Assembly (NCBI GenBank): GCA_000403495.2
Contig: KE159810.1
Span: 310,001 to 374,000, forward strand
Reading direction: 5' to 3'
Origin: Lachnospiraceae bacterium 10-1
GTDB lineage: Bacteria > Bacillota > Clostridia > Lachnospirales > Lachnospiraceae
Length of the DNA stretch: 64,000 nt
This document shows, in pieces, positions 45,405-53,677 of the stretch. The first letter of the stretch is position 1; the number at the start of each line of letters is the position of its first letter. The position numbers and the translations under genes are program-made. The notes below the pieces were generated by a model. It did no database searches, was not told where the DNA came from, and saw only the letters and a list, made by a program, of their open reading frames with translations.

Positions 45405-45458
45405 AGATGTATGCGTCTTAGACCACTTCCGTTACAATATGGCTTTGGAGGAATTTAC

Positions 45459-46325
45459 ATGTCAGAAAAAGAGAAAAATGCCGCAGAATATCGGGGCGTC
45501 CGCGATGAAATCAGACAACAGCAGCTAAAAACAAGAGATATGACTTTAAAGGGAAAACTGAAATATTTCTGGGACTATTATAAAATCCACACTCTCGTAT
45601 GTATTCTTGTTCTTATCTTTATAGTGACTTTTATTCATGATATCGCTACGGCAAAGGACTCTGTTTTTTGCGCCTATATGTTTCATTCTTCACAGGTTTC
45701 CAGTGAAAGCCTGTCCTCCTCCTTTGCCGAATATGCAGATTTGGACACAGAAAATTATGAGTGTCTCATTGACACTACTATGAATATTTCCTTACGCACC
45801 TATACCCAGTATGATATGGCATCGTCCCAAAAGCTTGCAGCCTTGGTGCAGGCAGGTGATCTTGATACTATAATGATGGACTCCGATGTTTTTTATAATC
45901 ATGCTTTAAGTGAAATGTTTGTAGATTTAAGAACCATTTTCAGTGAAGAAGAATTAAGCAAATACAATGACTTTTTATACTACGTTGACCGCACGGAGGT
46001 ACTGCGCGCCGATGAAGATTCTTATTACGTTGATGATACGGATGAAATGAATAATATGAATGTTTCGGAAGATGAAGCATTGGAAGAAATATTTACAGAG
46101 GCAGAATCCCACCGTCATCCGGAAAACATGGAGGAACCTGTTCCTGTAGGTATTTATATGACAGATTCTCCTTTTGCAAGAAAAACCGGTGCCTATCAAC
46201 AGTCAGTGCCGGTCTTTGGAATTATCTCCACCTCTCACCGGACAGACACCGGAATGAAATATCTGGAATTTCTCTGGGATGAAAGCATTGACTTTTCCCA
46301 GATGCTAGAGTCAAATCTCTATTGA
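45459..46325 (+). CDS. Membrane-anchored protein of unknown function
   Basis: The 288-residue protein has a basic cytoplasmic N-terminus, one membrane segment (about 47-67, IHTLVCILVLIFIVTFIHDIA) and an extracytoplasmic domain containing DTTMNISLRTYTQYDMASSQ, AGDLDTIMMDSDVFYNHA and a C-terminal TGMKYLEFLWD. The order of these segments resembles a degenerate solute-binding fold, but no catalytic motif is recognised. GGAGG stands 7 nt before the ATG at 45459; an open frame 24 codons longer lies mostly in the leader and is rejected. It is monocistronic, with a strong promoter and its own terminator. Confidence 0.75.
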   Translation: MSEKEKNAAEYRGVRDEIRQQQLKTRDMTLKGKLKYFWDYYKIHTLVCILVLIFIVTFIHDIATAKDSVFCAYMFHSSQVSSESLSSSFAEYADLDTENYECLIDTTMNISLRTYTQYDMASSQKLAALVQAGDLDTIMMDSDVFYNHALSEMFVDLRTIFSEEELSKYNDFLYYVDRTEVLRADEDSYYVDDTDEMNNMNVSEDEALEEIFTEAESHRHPENMEEPVPVGIYMTDSPFARKTGAYQQSVPVFGIISTSHRTDTGMKYLEFLWDESIDFSQMLESNLY

Positions 46326-46334
46326 TATTTATAT

Positions 46335-46384
46335 AAAATCTGTCAGGCGGCTGTTAAGCAGGCACCTGGCAGATTTTCTTTTTA
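46335..46384. terminator. Bidirectional terminator between the 45459 gene and lysC
   Basis: AAAATCTGTCAGG (46335-46347) pairs with CCTGGCAGATTTT (46365-46377) with one mismatch, followed by CTTTTT on the plus strand. On the minus strand the A-run becomes a T-run downstream of lysC. Confidence 0.8.
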
Positions 46385-46392
46385 ATTGCTGA

Positions 46393-47712
46393 CTACAATT
46401 GTGATTCTACAAAAATATCATAGATTGATTTAATTGCGGTTTCAAAATCATCATTGGCCACTCCAATTATAATATTTAGCTCGCTGGAACCCTGATCAAT
46501 CATTTTCACATTTACATTTGCATGGGCAAGAGCAGAAAAGATACGTCCTGCTGTTCCTCTGGTGGATTTCATTCCCCGTCCAACTACTGCCACTAACGCT
46601 AAGTCTGCTTCGATGTCCACACTGTCAGGATCTGCAAGCCTGTGAATTGCAGAAACTACCTTTTGTTCTTTGTCAATGAACTCGTCCTGATGTACAAAGA
46701 CGGTCATGGTATCAATTCCGGAAGGCACATGCTCAAAGGAAATTCCATATTCCTCGAAAGCCTGCAGCACCTTTCTTCCAAATCCGATTTCAGAATTCAT
46801 CATTGCCTTTTCAATATTGACCGAGCAAAATCCTCTTTTTCCTGCAATCCCTGTAATTACATATCTTGACTTCTGGCAGGTGCTCTCTACAATCCAGGTT
46901 CCCTCGTCCTTGGGGCGGTTAGTATTTCTTATATTAATTGGAATCCCTTCTCTTCTTACCGGAAAGATTGCATCTTCATGGAGAACACTGGCGCCCATAT
47001 AAGATAATTCGCGCAGTTCTCTATAAGTAATTGTCTCAATTCCTTCAGGATTTTTGATAATTCTGGGATCAGCAACAAGAAATCCTGACACATCCGTCCA
47101 ATTCTCATATACATCGGCCTTTGCCGCTCTGGCAACAATAGAGCCTGTAATATCAGAGCCACCCCTTGAAAAGGTTTTTATCCGTCCGTCTTCATATGCT
47201 CCATAAAATCCGGGGATAACAGCACGGTCAGTTTCTGCAAGGCGCTTCTTAAGAATCTCGTTGGTAAATTCCGAATCAAAATCACCATTTTCTTTAAACC
47301 GGATTACTTCTGCCGCGTCAATAAACTCATACCCTAAGTATGCAGCCATAATAATTCCATTTAAATATTCCCCTCTGGAAGCGGCGTAATTTTCTCCTGC
47401 TTTCTCTTTAAAGTTCTTTTCAATCACTTTAAACTCATCCTTTAGAGAAAAAGAAAGGGAAAGTCCGTCAATAATTTCCTGATAACGGGCTGCAATTTCT
47501 GCAAGCGCTTTCTTAAAATCCTTTCCTTCTTCAGCCAGATGATAGCATGCATAAAGCATATCCGTCACTTTAATATCATCAGGAAACCTCTTTCCCGGTG
47601 CAGAAGGGATTACATAGCGCCTTTCAGCATCTGCATGAATAATATTCCCTACCTTTTTAAACTGCTCTGCACTGGCCAAAGAGCTTCCGCCAAACTTCAC
47701 TACCTTTTTCAT
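46393..47712 (-). CDS. lysC: Aspartate kinase
   Basis: The 439-residue protein begins KKVVKFGGSSLASAEQF (aspartokinase signature), with SRGGSDITGSIVA (about 183) and RIIKNPEGIETITYRELRELSYMG, then two ACT domains (about 295-439) ending SELNIIIGVANDDFETAIKSIY. It phosphorylates aspartate, entry to lysine, threonine and methionine synthesis, and the ACT domains imply feedback control. It is the last gene of the ACT/HTH-hom-proposed homoserine kinase-lysC operon, 24 bp after its neighbour. No lysine riboswitch precedes it. Confidence 0.96.
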   Translation of the reverse strand: MKKVVKFGGSSLASAEQFKKVGNIIHADAERRYVIPSAPGKRFPDDIKVTDMLYACYHLAEEGKDFKKALAEIAARYQEIIDGLSLSFSLKDEFKVIEKNFKEKAGENYAASRGEYLNGIIMAAYLGYEFIDAAEVIRFKENGDFDSEFTNEILKKRLAETDRAVIPGFYGAYEDGRIKTFSRGGSDITGSIVARAAKADVYENWTDVSGFLVADPRIIKNPEGIETITYRELRELSYMGASVLHEDAIFPVRREGIPINIRNTNRPKDEGTWIVESTCQKSRYVITGIAGKRGFCSVNIEKAMMNSEIGFGRKVLQAFEEYGISFEHVPSGIDTMTVFVHQDEFIDKEQKVVSAIHRLADPDSVDIEADLALVAVVGRGMKSTRGTAGRIFSALAHANVNVKMIDQGSSELNIIIGVANDDFETAIKSIYDIFVESQL

Positions 47713-47736
47713 AACTGTTATCTCCTCATGTAAACT

Positions 47737-48945
47737 TTATTTGCCCAAAAGTCTATCTATTATTGTATGCCCCAAAGGCACAAAATTACCACTTTCCATT
47801 GCTTCCTTTTCATTGTAATTCCAGCTTTCTTCCTTTGGAAATTCACTGTCATACAATAAATACGGCACACTGTCAGACGTATGGGTTCTCACCCGGATCG
47901 GCGTAGGATGATCCGGCATTACCAAAAGTCTGTAACTTACCCTGTCTTTATCAAGAAGCTTTGTGAGAGGCCCGATTACTCTTTGATCTAAATAGGTAAT
48001 GGCCTGCACTTTCTTTTCCACGCTGCCCTGGTGCCCCATTTCATCCGGTGCCTCCACGTGAATATATACAAAATCATAGCCATTTTGAAGTGCATCAATT
48101 GCTGCCTGCACCTTGCCTTCGTAATTGGTATGTAAACCTCCGTTGGCTCCTTTTACTTGTGCAACGCCCATGCCTGCACCTGCTGCAATCCCTTTTAAAA
48201 GATCTACAGCCGAAACCATCATACCTTTAAGTCCTGTTTTTTCTTCAAAAGAAGAAAGCAAAGGTTTGGTTCCTGCCCCCCAGAACCAGCAGCAATTGGC
48301 AGGATTTAGTCCTTTCTTTTTCCTCTCCTTGTTAATTGGGTGGTTTACCAAAATTTCATAGCTTTTCTTCATCATGTATAAAAGTGCAGGATCTTCCGGA
48401 AGGTACTGTCCTATCACCTGTCCAAGCACATCATGGGGCTGGGATAATTCAAGTACTTTTCCCTGATTCCAGATCAGGCAGTGGCGGTAACTGGTACCAA
48501 CGTAAAACTGATAAGTTTCATTCTCCAGTTCTTTTCTTACCGCTTCCAGAAGGACAGCACACTCTTCTGTACTGATCTCTCCCGAGCTGTGATCAATAAT
48601 TGTCTGTTCCTCAAAGGATGCCGCATCTTCTGAAATAGTTACAATATTACAGCGAAGCGCCACATCCGTATCCTTCATGGGTACTCCTATACTAAGTGCC
48701 TCTAAAGGAGACCGCCCCGAGTAAAAACGCCTGGGATCATAACCCAATACAGAAAGATTGGCAGTATCCGAACCTGGCTTCATCCCCTCCGGTATGGTAT
48801 GTACCATTCCAATTTCTGAGACTTTGCTTAATCTGTCAAGAGCAGGAGTATCTGCATAAGCAAGAGGAGTTTTCCCGTCCAGCTCTGCAACAGGCTCATC
48901 CGCCATCCCGTCTCCTAATACTACAACATATTTTCGTTCTGACAT
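47737..48945 (-). CDS. Phosphoglycerate-mutase-like protein, proposed homoserine kinase
   Basis: The 402-residue protein is of the archaeal-type cofactor-independent phosphoglycerate mutase family: VVLGDGMADEPV (metal site), KPGSDTANLSVLGYDP with the catalytic serine-type site, GRSPLEALSIG, and VMPDHPTPIRVRTHTSD. A subgroup found next to threonine genes in bacteria without ThrB has been proposed to act as homoserine kinase; the operon here (hom upstream, lysC downstream) fits this. GAAGGAG is 13 nt before the ATG at 48945; a start at 48969 would lie on the ribosome site. True mutase activity is not excluded. Confidence 0.85.
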   Translation of the reverse strand: MSERKYVVVLGDGMADEPVAELDGKTPLAYADTPALDRLSKVSEIGMVHTIPEGMKPGSDTANLSVLGYDPRRFYSGRSPLEALSIGVPMKDTDVALRCNIVTISEDAASFEEQTIIDHSSGEISTEECAVLLEAVRKELENETYQFYVGTSYRHCLIWNQGKVLELSQPHDVLGQVIGQYLPEDPALLYMMKKSYEILVNHPINKERKKKGLNPANCCWFWGAGTKPLLSSFEEKTGLKGMMVSAVDLLKGIAAGAGMGVAQVKGANGGLHTNYEGKVQAAIDALQNGYDFVYIHVEAPDEMGHQGSVEKKVQAITYLDQRVIGPLTKLLDKDRVSYRLLVMPDHPTPIRVRTHTSDSVPYLLYDSEFPKEESWNYNEKEAMESGNFVPLGHTIIDRLLGK

Positions 48946-48995
48946 CTTTATATCTATACTCCTTCTCATGGTTGAAAATGTTTTTCTTTTGACTT

Positions 48996-50198
48996 TTACT
49001 CTTCAATTCTGATCCGGCTGATAATTCCTACTTCCTGTGCCTTATCATTAAACTCTTTTTCCGTCATTTGATCCGTAACAAAAGCAAACTCGCCGGATAC
49101 ATCCGCCTCAATCACACTGACGCTTTCAAATACCTGAAGCGCTTTGCTTTCCTTTTCTTCTTCCACCCGCACAAAAAACCTGCGGCCTGCCTGTTCAATT
49201 CCGGTAAGCTCCACATCCTGATCGTCCCAGAAGCACATAATCACCTTACCGATATGTCTTGCACAATCCACCACATCCGATACCACCGCGCTTGCTGTCG
49301 GAAGCTTTCCTGCGCCTCTTCCATAGTACATGGAATCCCCCAGCATATTGCCATGAACACAGACCGCATTAAAAACATCATTTACCATGTAAAGGGGATG
49401 CTGTTTACTGATCATAAAGGGCGCTACCATTGCATAAAACTTTCCATCAGCCTCCTTGCTCTGTGCCAGCAGTTTGATGGTCTTTCCCATTGCATGGGCA
49501 TAAGCAAAATCGGTGGAAGTAATTTTTGTAATACCTTCCGTATAAATATCCTCATATTTCACATTTTTTCCGCACATCAAAGAAGAAAGAATTGCAATCT
49601 TACGGCAGGCATCATATCCTTCCACATCTGCTTCAGGATTTCTCTCCGCGTAGCCTTTTTCCTGGGCCTCCTTTAAAACTTCCTCAAAATCGGCGCCTTC
49701 CTTTTCCATCCTGGAAAGAATATAGTTTGTGGTTCCGTTCAAAATACCTGTGATTCCGTCAATTTTCTCTGCTGTTAAAGAATAATTTAACGGACGGATA
49801 ATAGGAATACCTCCGCCAACACTGGCCTCAAACAGATAATTACATTTATTTTCATGGGCAATTCTAATAAGTTCCGGGCCATGCACTGCCACCAGCTCTT
49901 TATTGGAAGTGCAGACGCTTTTTCCCGCCTGAAGCGCTCTCTTTGTAAAATCATAGGCAGGCTTTAAACCTCCCATAGTTTCACAAATAATCATGATCTC
50001 AGGATCATTTAAAATCAGCTCCACATCATGTACCACCTTATCTGCATAAGGATCCCCCGGAAAATCCCTTAAATCCAATATATATTTTATGTTGATCTCT
50101 TCACCGGATTTCTTATTAATTTCTTCCTTATTTTTTTCGATTACCTCTACGACACCGCTTCCTACCGTACCGTATCCCATAACTGCTACCTGAATCAT
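48996..50198 (-). CDS. hom: Homoserine dehydrogenase
   Basis: The 400-residue protein has the NAD(P)-binding loop MGYGTVGSGV (about 7-16), EASVGGGIPIIRPL, GILNGTTNYILSRM and the GYAERNPEADVEGYDACRK catalytic stretch, then a C-terminal ACT domain (about 335-395). It reduces aspartate semialdehyde to homoserine, the branch point to threonine and methionine. GGAGG lies 7 nt before the ATG at 50198, which itself lies 20 bp past the stop of the ACT/HTH gene. An in-frame ATG at 50231 overlaps that gene and is not used. Confidence 0.96.
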   Translation of the reverse strand: MIQVAVMGYGTVGSGVVEVIEKNKEEINKKSGEEINIKYILDLRDFPGDPYADKVVHDVELILNDPEIMIICETMGGLKPAYDFTKRALQAGKSVCTSNKELVAVHGPELIRIAHENKCNYLFEASVGGGIPIIRPLNYSLTAEKIDGITGILNGTTNYILSRMEKEGADFEEVLKEAQEKGYAERNPEADVEGYDACRKIAILSSLMCGKNVKYEDIYTEGITKITSTDFAYAHAMGKTIKLLAQSKEADGKFYAMVAPFMISKQHPLYMVNDVFNAVCVHGNMLGDSMYYGRGAGKLPTASAVVSDVVDCARHIGKVIMCFWDDQDVELTGIEQAGRRFFVRVEEEKESKALQVFESVSVIEADVSGEFAFVTDQMTEKEFNDKAQEVGIISRIRIEE

Positions 50199-50217
50199 CT
50201 GATTTCCTCCTATTGTT

Positions 50218-50682
50218 TTACGCCATTGCAAGTATTTTGACCTTTTTCACGCCCTTTTGCTGTTCCATAGCCTCAAGCATTTCCGATACATTTCCCGTAG
50301 TGGGAAGGGCCTGAACACTTAAGCTTAAGGATGCCACCCCATTAATGGGAATACTTTGATGTATGGTCAGAATATTAGCTCCAAAACCGGCAATAATCTT
50401 CAGCACATCTGACAAAAGCCCAGGTTCATCTTCCATCTGAAAAGTAAGTGTGATCGTGGTTCCTTTCGAATTTTCATGAAACTGAAAAATGTCATCCTTG
50501 TACTTATAAAAAGAGCTGCGGCTGATGCCAACCTGGTCAGCCGCCTCATTCACCGTATGCACCCTGCCGGTATCAAGGAGCTTTTTGGCTTCTACCACTT
50601 TTAAAAGCACCTCCGGCACTGCCTGTTCCTTCACAACAAAATAGTTCGTTCCCATTTTCCATACCTGCATAGCTTTTTGCAT
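50218..50682 (-). CDS. HTH and ACT domain protein (UPF0735/PheB-like)
   Basis: The 154-residue protein has an N-terminal helix-turn-helix (VNEAADQVGISRSSFYKYKDDIF, about 42-66) and a C-terminal ACT domain (about 75-150, TITLTFQMEDEPGLLSDVLKIIAGFG). The family is UPF0735, represented by B. subtilis PheB next to pheA. ACT domains bind amino acids. As the first gene of the threonine operon, it may be a ligand-sensing regulator of that operon. Start is uncertain between 50682 and 50655 (MGTNYFVVKEQ); both have weak ribosome sites. A 13/14 inverted repeat lies in its leader. Confidence 0.9.
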   Translation of the reverse strand: MQKAMQVWKMGTNYFVVKEQAVPEVLLKVVEAKKLLDTGRVHTVNEAADQVGISRSSFYKYKDDIFQFHENSKGTTITLTFQMEDEPGLLSDVLKIIAGFGANILTIHQSIPINGVASLSLSVQALPTTGNVSEMLEAMEQQKGVKKVKILAMA

Positions 50683-50707
50683 CTAAACAAACAACATATT
50701 CTCCTGA

Positions 50708-50756
50708 GACGAACAAATGTCTTTATATGTATCTCCATTGCGGACATTTGTTTGTC
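50708..50756 (-). promoter_or_regulatory. Inverted repeat in the leader of the threonine operon
   Basis: GACGAACAAATGTC (50708-50721) and GACATTTGTTTGTC (50743-50756) pair at 13 of 14 positions across 21 bp. The right arm starts about 11 bp after the -10 box, at the predicted transcription start. It could be a DNA operator or an RNA hairpin. No T-run follows, so it is not a simple terminator. Confidence 0.55.
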
Positions 50757-50766
50757 ACCGAGGGAT

Positions 50767-50795
50767 ATTGTATCATAATATCAACTAAATGGCAA
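50767..50795 (-). promoter_or_regulatory. Sigma-A promoter of the threonine operon
   Basis: On the minus strand TTGCCA (50790-50795), 17 bp, TACAAT (50767-50772). The transcript would start near 50760, about 80 nt before the first coding start. Confidence 0.7.
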
Positions 50796-50872
50796 GAATT
50801 ATTTCTCCTCTTGGGTTCAGCCATGCATGGTCGCAGCATTTCTACAACAACCTCCATAAGTGCTGCCGCTAT

Positions 50873-52054
50873 TTATAAGTAATTTTCAATCATCTGCTTC
50901 ATCTCCTCTAAGGAATGAAGTCCATCATAATTATAAGTCACTGCTTTTGATTCATCATACACCCTGGAAAGCTCTTTTTGATACTCTTCCCTGCTCATCT
51001 TTACCCCATTCCATTCATACTGATAAACAGGGTTTCCTTCCCCGTCAAACTGCACATTGCTGTTATCCTCCGCACCATAATAGCCGGATGCAACTGGTAT
51101 CAGCTCCCCACCGGACAATTGATACACCAGATCGTAATAATAGTCCATATTCCCCTCGGAATTACACAAAAGGTTTTCTCCCGGAATATAGGAAAAATAA
51201 AGCCTGTTTGTCTGGTTTACATGGACTTTGCCATCTGCATAGCAGACAATCCGGCATCCCGTAGCTTCATCATATCCCACCTCTGCAATCTGGGGAATTT
51301 CATTATCGCTTAGCTGAATCAATTCATATCCCTGATTTATCTCTGACACACACTCATTGGCCAAATAATCCAGATATGCCTGCTGCCAGGGCTCCAGTTC
51401 CTCCTGCGCTGCTTTTCCTGCTCCAATAAAATCTTTTGCAGATTCTGCCGTGATTGTGGTAAGGGCTGATCCTGCTGCCTCGGACATTTCTTTCTGGTAA
51501 ATAAAATTTCCTTCCGCCGTACCCTCATAATAGCGGACTGATGAATGGGGCTGTGCCGCCTGGGGGCCTGCCCCAAAATAATAGCTGATGATAATAATAA
51601 TATCATCATAGTTATCCTCATTATAATCTGTGAAGGAAACCGCTTCCACCCGGTCAAACATCTCCAGTCCCACATTTCCTTCGCTAACCCCTGGAAGCTG
51701 ACATAAAACCTGCTCCCCCTTTTCAATCTGAAAAACAACATCTGCAAGTGGATTTTCGGAAGTCTGTGGCTCATAAGAAGCAAATGTCACCTGTCCCAGA
51801 GGACGAAGGTTTACGTCAAAGGTCTGGTCTTCTATCCGCTCACCTTTTGGATTTTCTGCACCGCCTTCTTCATTACTGGTACCATTTTCCTGTTGTGACT
51901 GCTGTTCATCCCCTTCAACCATTTCCTGTTCCGCCGCCTCTTCTAATGGCGTAATTTCGGCCTTCACGCTTTCCGAAGAACCGCCGGTTAAACTGCAGCC
52001 GCACAGCACAAGGCACATTAAAACAGCAGATAAGAATCCTTTTCCCTTTATCAT
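50873..52054 (-). CDS. Lipoprotein of unknown function
   Basis: The 393-residue protein has a lipobox (LMCLVLCGCSLTGG), an acidic Gln/Glu/Asn-rich linker (about 35-75), then a mixed alpha/beta domain. TDYNEDNYDDIIIIISYYFGAG resembles an FG-GAP/EF-hand-like calcium loop as seen in VCBS-type surface proteins. No catalytic motif is seen. GGAGGAG lies just upstream of the ATG at 52054; 16 more open codons precede it without a ribosome site. It is monocistronic. Confidence 0.75.
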   Translation of the reverse strand: MIKGKGFLSAVLMCLVLCGCSLTGGSSESVKAEITPLEEAAEQEMVEGDEQQSQQENGTSNEEGGAENPKGERIEDQTFDVNLRPLGQVTFASYEPQTSENPLADVVFQIEKGEQVLCQLPGVSEGNVGLEMFDRVEAVSFTDYNEDNYDDIIIIISYYFGAGPQAAQPHSSVRYYEGTAEGNFIYQKEMSEAAGSALTTITAESAKDFIGAGKAAQEELEPWQQAYLDYLANECVSEINQGYELIQLSDNEIPQIAEVGYDEATGCRIVCYADGKVHVNQTNRLYFSYIPGENLLCNSEGNMDYYYDLVYQLSGGELIPVASGYYGAEDNSNVQFDGEGNPVYQYEWNGVKMSREEYQKELSRVYDESKAVTYNYDGLHSLEEMKQMIENYL

Positions 52055-52180
52055 TTTCTCCTCCTTTACCATTTTTTTAATTATGCAAGCTCCGTATCTC
52101 ATTTAAAAGGATTTTTTACAAATTTATCGTTTTATTTTCTTATATCAACAATTTTATTTCAAAAAATCTCATTTTATTGT

Positions 52181-52221
52181 AAAAGATGCTTTTTAACCTT
52201 TCAAGTCAAAAAGCATCTTTT
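52181..52221 (-). terminator. Terminator of gatB
   Basis: AAAAGATGCTTTTT (52181-52194) and AAAAAGCATCTTTT (52208-52221) form a perfect 14-bp stem with T-runs on both strands. It lies 24 bp past the gatB stop and can act in both directions. Confidence 0.9.
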
Positions 52222-52244
52222 TTCTTTTCCTATTAAAAACTCTC

Positions 52245-53675
52245 TTATAAAAGCTCCTTCAAAAGCTTGTTAATCATGCCTGGATCAGCCTTCCCTTTCA
52301 TCGCCTTCATGGTCTGTCCCACCAAAAATCCGATTGCCTTTTCTTTTCCGTTCCGGTAATCCTCCACTGACTGGGGATTATTGGCAATAACCTCTTCCAC
52401 GGTCTTTCGAAGGGCTCCTTCATCATTCACCGTCTTAAGTCCCTTTTCTTCCACATACTTTTCAGGATCTATATTCTGATCAAACATTACCTCGAAAACT
52501 TCCTTGGCTACTGAGCTGTTAATCGCCTTAGCATCCGTAAGGGAAATCAGTTTTGCAAGATTCTCCGGTGAAAAACGGATGTCCTCAGGATCCATATTAT
52601 TCTCTTTAAGGAGCCTTAATGTTTCCACCATCAGCCAGTTAGATACCTTTTTGGGCTGGCTGCCAAGGGCAACTGTCTGCTCAAAAATATCTGCCATATG
52701 TTTGCTTCCGGTAATAATCTGAATATCATATTCGGGAATGTCAAACTCTTTCTTATAGCGAAGCATCTTTTCTTCCCGAAATTCAGGCTGTTTTGCCCGA
52801 ATCTGATCAAGGAAAGCGTCATCCAGCATAATCGGCACCAGATCAGGATCCGGGAAGTAACGGTAATCCTGGGCATCCTCCTTACTTCTCATGGCATAGG
52901 ACTCTCCCTTATTGTCATCCCATCTTCTGGTTTCCTGAATCACCTTTTCTCCTGCTTCTAACAGATCAATCTGGCGTTCCCTTTCTCCTTCAATCGCCCT
53001 TGCAATGGCTTTGAACGAGTTTAAGTTTTTCATTTCCGTACGGGTGCCAAACGCCTCTGCCCCAACTTCCCTGATGGACAAATTTACATCCGCACGCATG
53101 GAGCCTTCCTGCAGTTTGCAGTCAGAGGCTCCCAAATACTGTATGGTCATCCGCAGCTTTTCCAAGTAGGCAATCACCTCTTCGGCACTGCGCATATCCG
53201 GTTCAGATACAATCTCAATCAGAGGAACGCCGGAACGATTATAATCCACTAAGGAACAGTCATCCCACTCATCATGAATCAGCTTGCCTGCATCCTCCTC
53301 CATATGAATTTCATGGATTCCAACATATTTTTTTCCATTTTCAGTTTCAATCTCCACCCTGCCATTTTGACAGATTGGAAGGTACAACTGGGAAATCTGG
53401 TAATTTTGCGGATTGTCAGGATAAAAATAATTCTTCCTGTCAAATTTACAATACTGGGTAATGGTACAGTTAGTGGCAAGTCCCACCGCCACTGCGTATT
53501 CCAGCACCTGCTTATTTAAAACAGGCAGGGAACCGGGCATTCCGGTACAGACCGGACAGGTATGGGTATTTGGTTCTCCCCCAAAAGCTGTAGAGCATCC
53601 GCAGAATATCTTGGTTTTCGTGGCAAGTTCCACGTGAACTTCCAGTCCAATGACAGTTTCATATTGTTTTGCCAT
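52245..53675 (-). CDS. gatB: Asp/Glu-tRNA amidotransferase subunit B
   Basis: The 476-residue protein has the GatB signature ETVIGLEVHVELATKTKIFC, zinc-type cysteines (CGCSTAF and CPVC), FDRKNYFYPDNPQNYQISQ, and a C-terminal helical YqeY-like domain (about 330-476). GatB binds tRNA and activates the misacylated end for transamidation. It follows gatA by 2 bp and is the last gene of gatC-gatA-gatB, with a strong terminator. Confidence 0.98.
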   Translation of the reverse strand: MAKQYETVIGLEVHVELATKTKIFCGCSTAFGGEPNTHTCPVCTGMPGSLPVLNKQVLEYAVAVGLATNCTITQYCKFDRKNYFYPDNPQNYQISQLYLPICQNGRVEIETENGKKYVGIHEIHMEEDAGKLIHDEWDDCSLVDYNRSGVPLIEIVSEPDMRSAEEVIAYLEKLRMTIQYLGASDCKLQEGSMRADVNLSIREVGAEAFGTRTEMKNLNSFKAIARAIEGERERQIDLLEAGEKVIQETRRWDDNKGESYAMRSKEDAQDYRYFPDPDLVPIMLDDAFLDQIRAKQPEFREEKMLRYKKEFDIPEYDIQIITGSKHMADIFEQTVALGSQPKKVSNWLMVETLRLLKENNMDPEDIRFSPENLAKLISLTDAKAINSSVAKEVFEVMFDQNIDPEKYVEEKGLKTVNDEGALRKTVEEVIANNPQSVEDYRNGKEKAIGFLVGQTMKAMKGKADPGMINKLLKELL

Positions 53676-53677
53676 CT

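Noticed and set aside
50683-50760. Lysine riboswitch or T-box before the threonine operon
   Set aside because: The leader is only about 80 nt after the predicted start, too short for either, and the needed conserved elements are not seen.
50833-50866. Terminator downstream of the lipoprotein gene at 50873
   Set aside because: GCAGCATTT/AAGTGCTGC can pair but the loop is long and no T-run follows on the minus strand.
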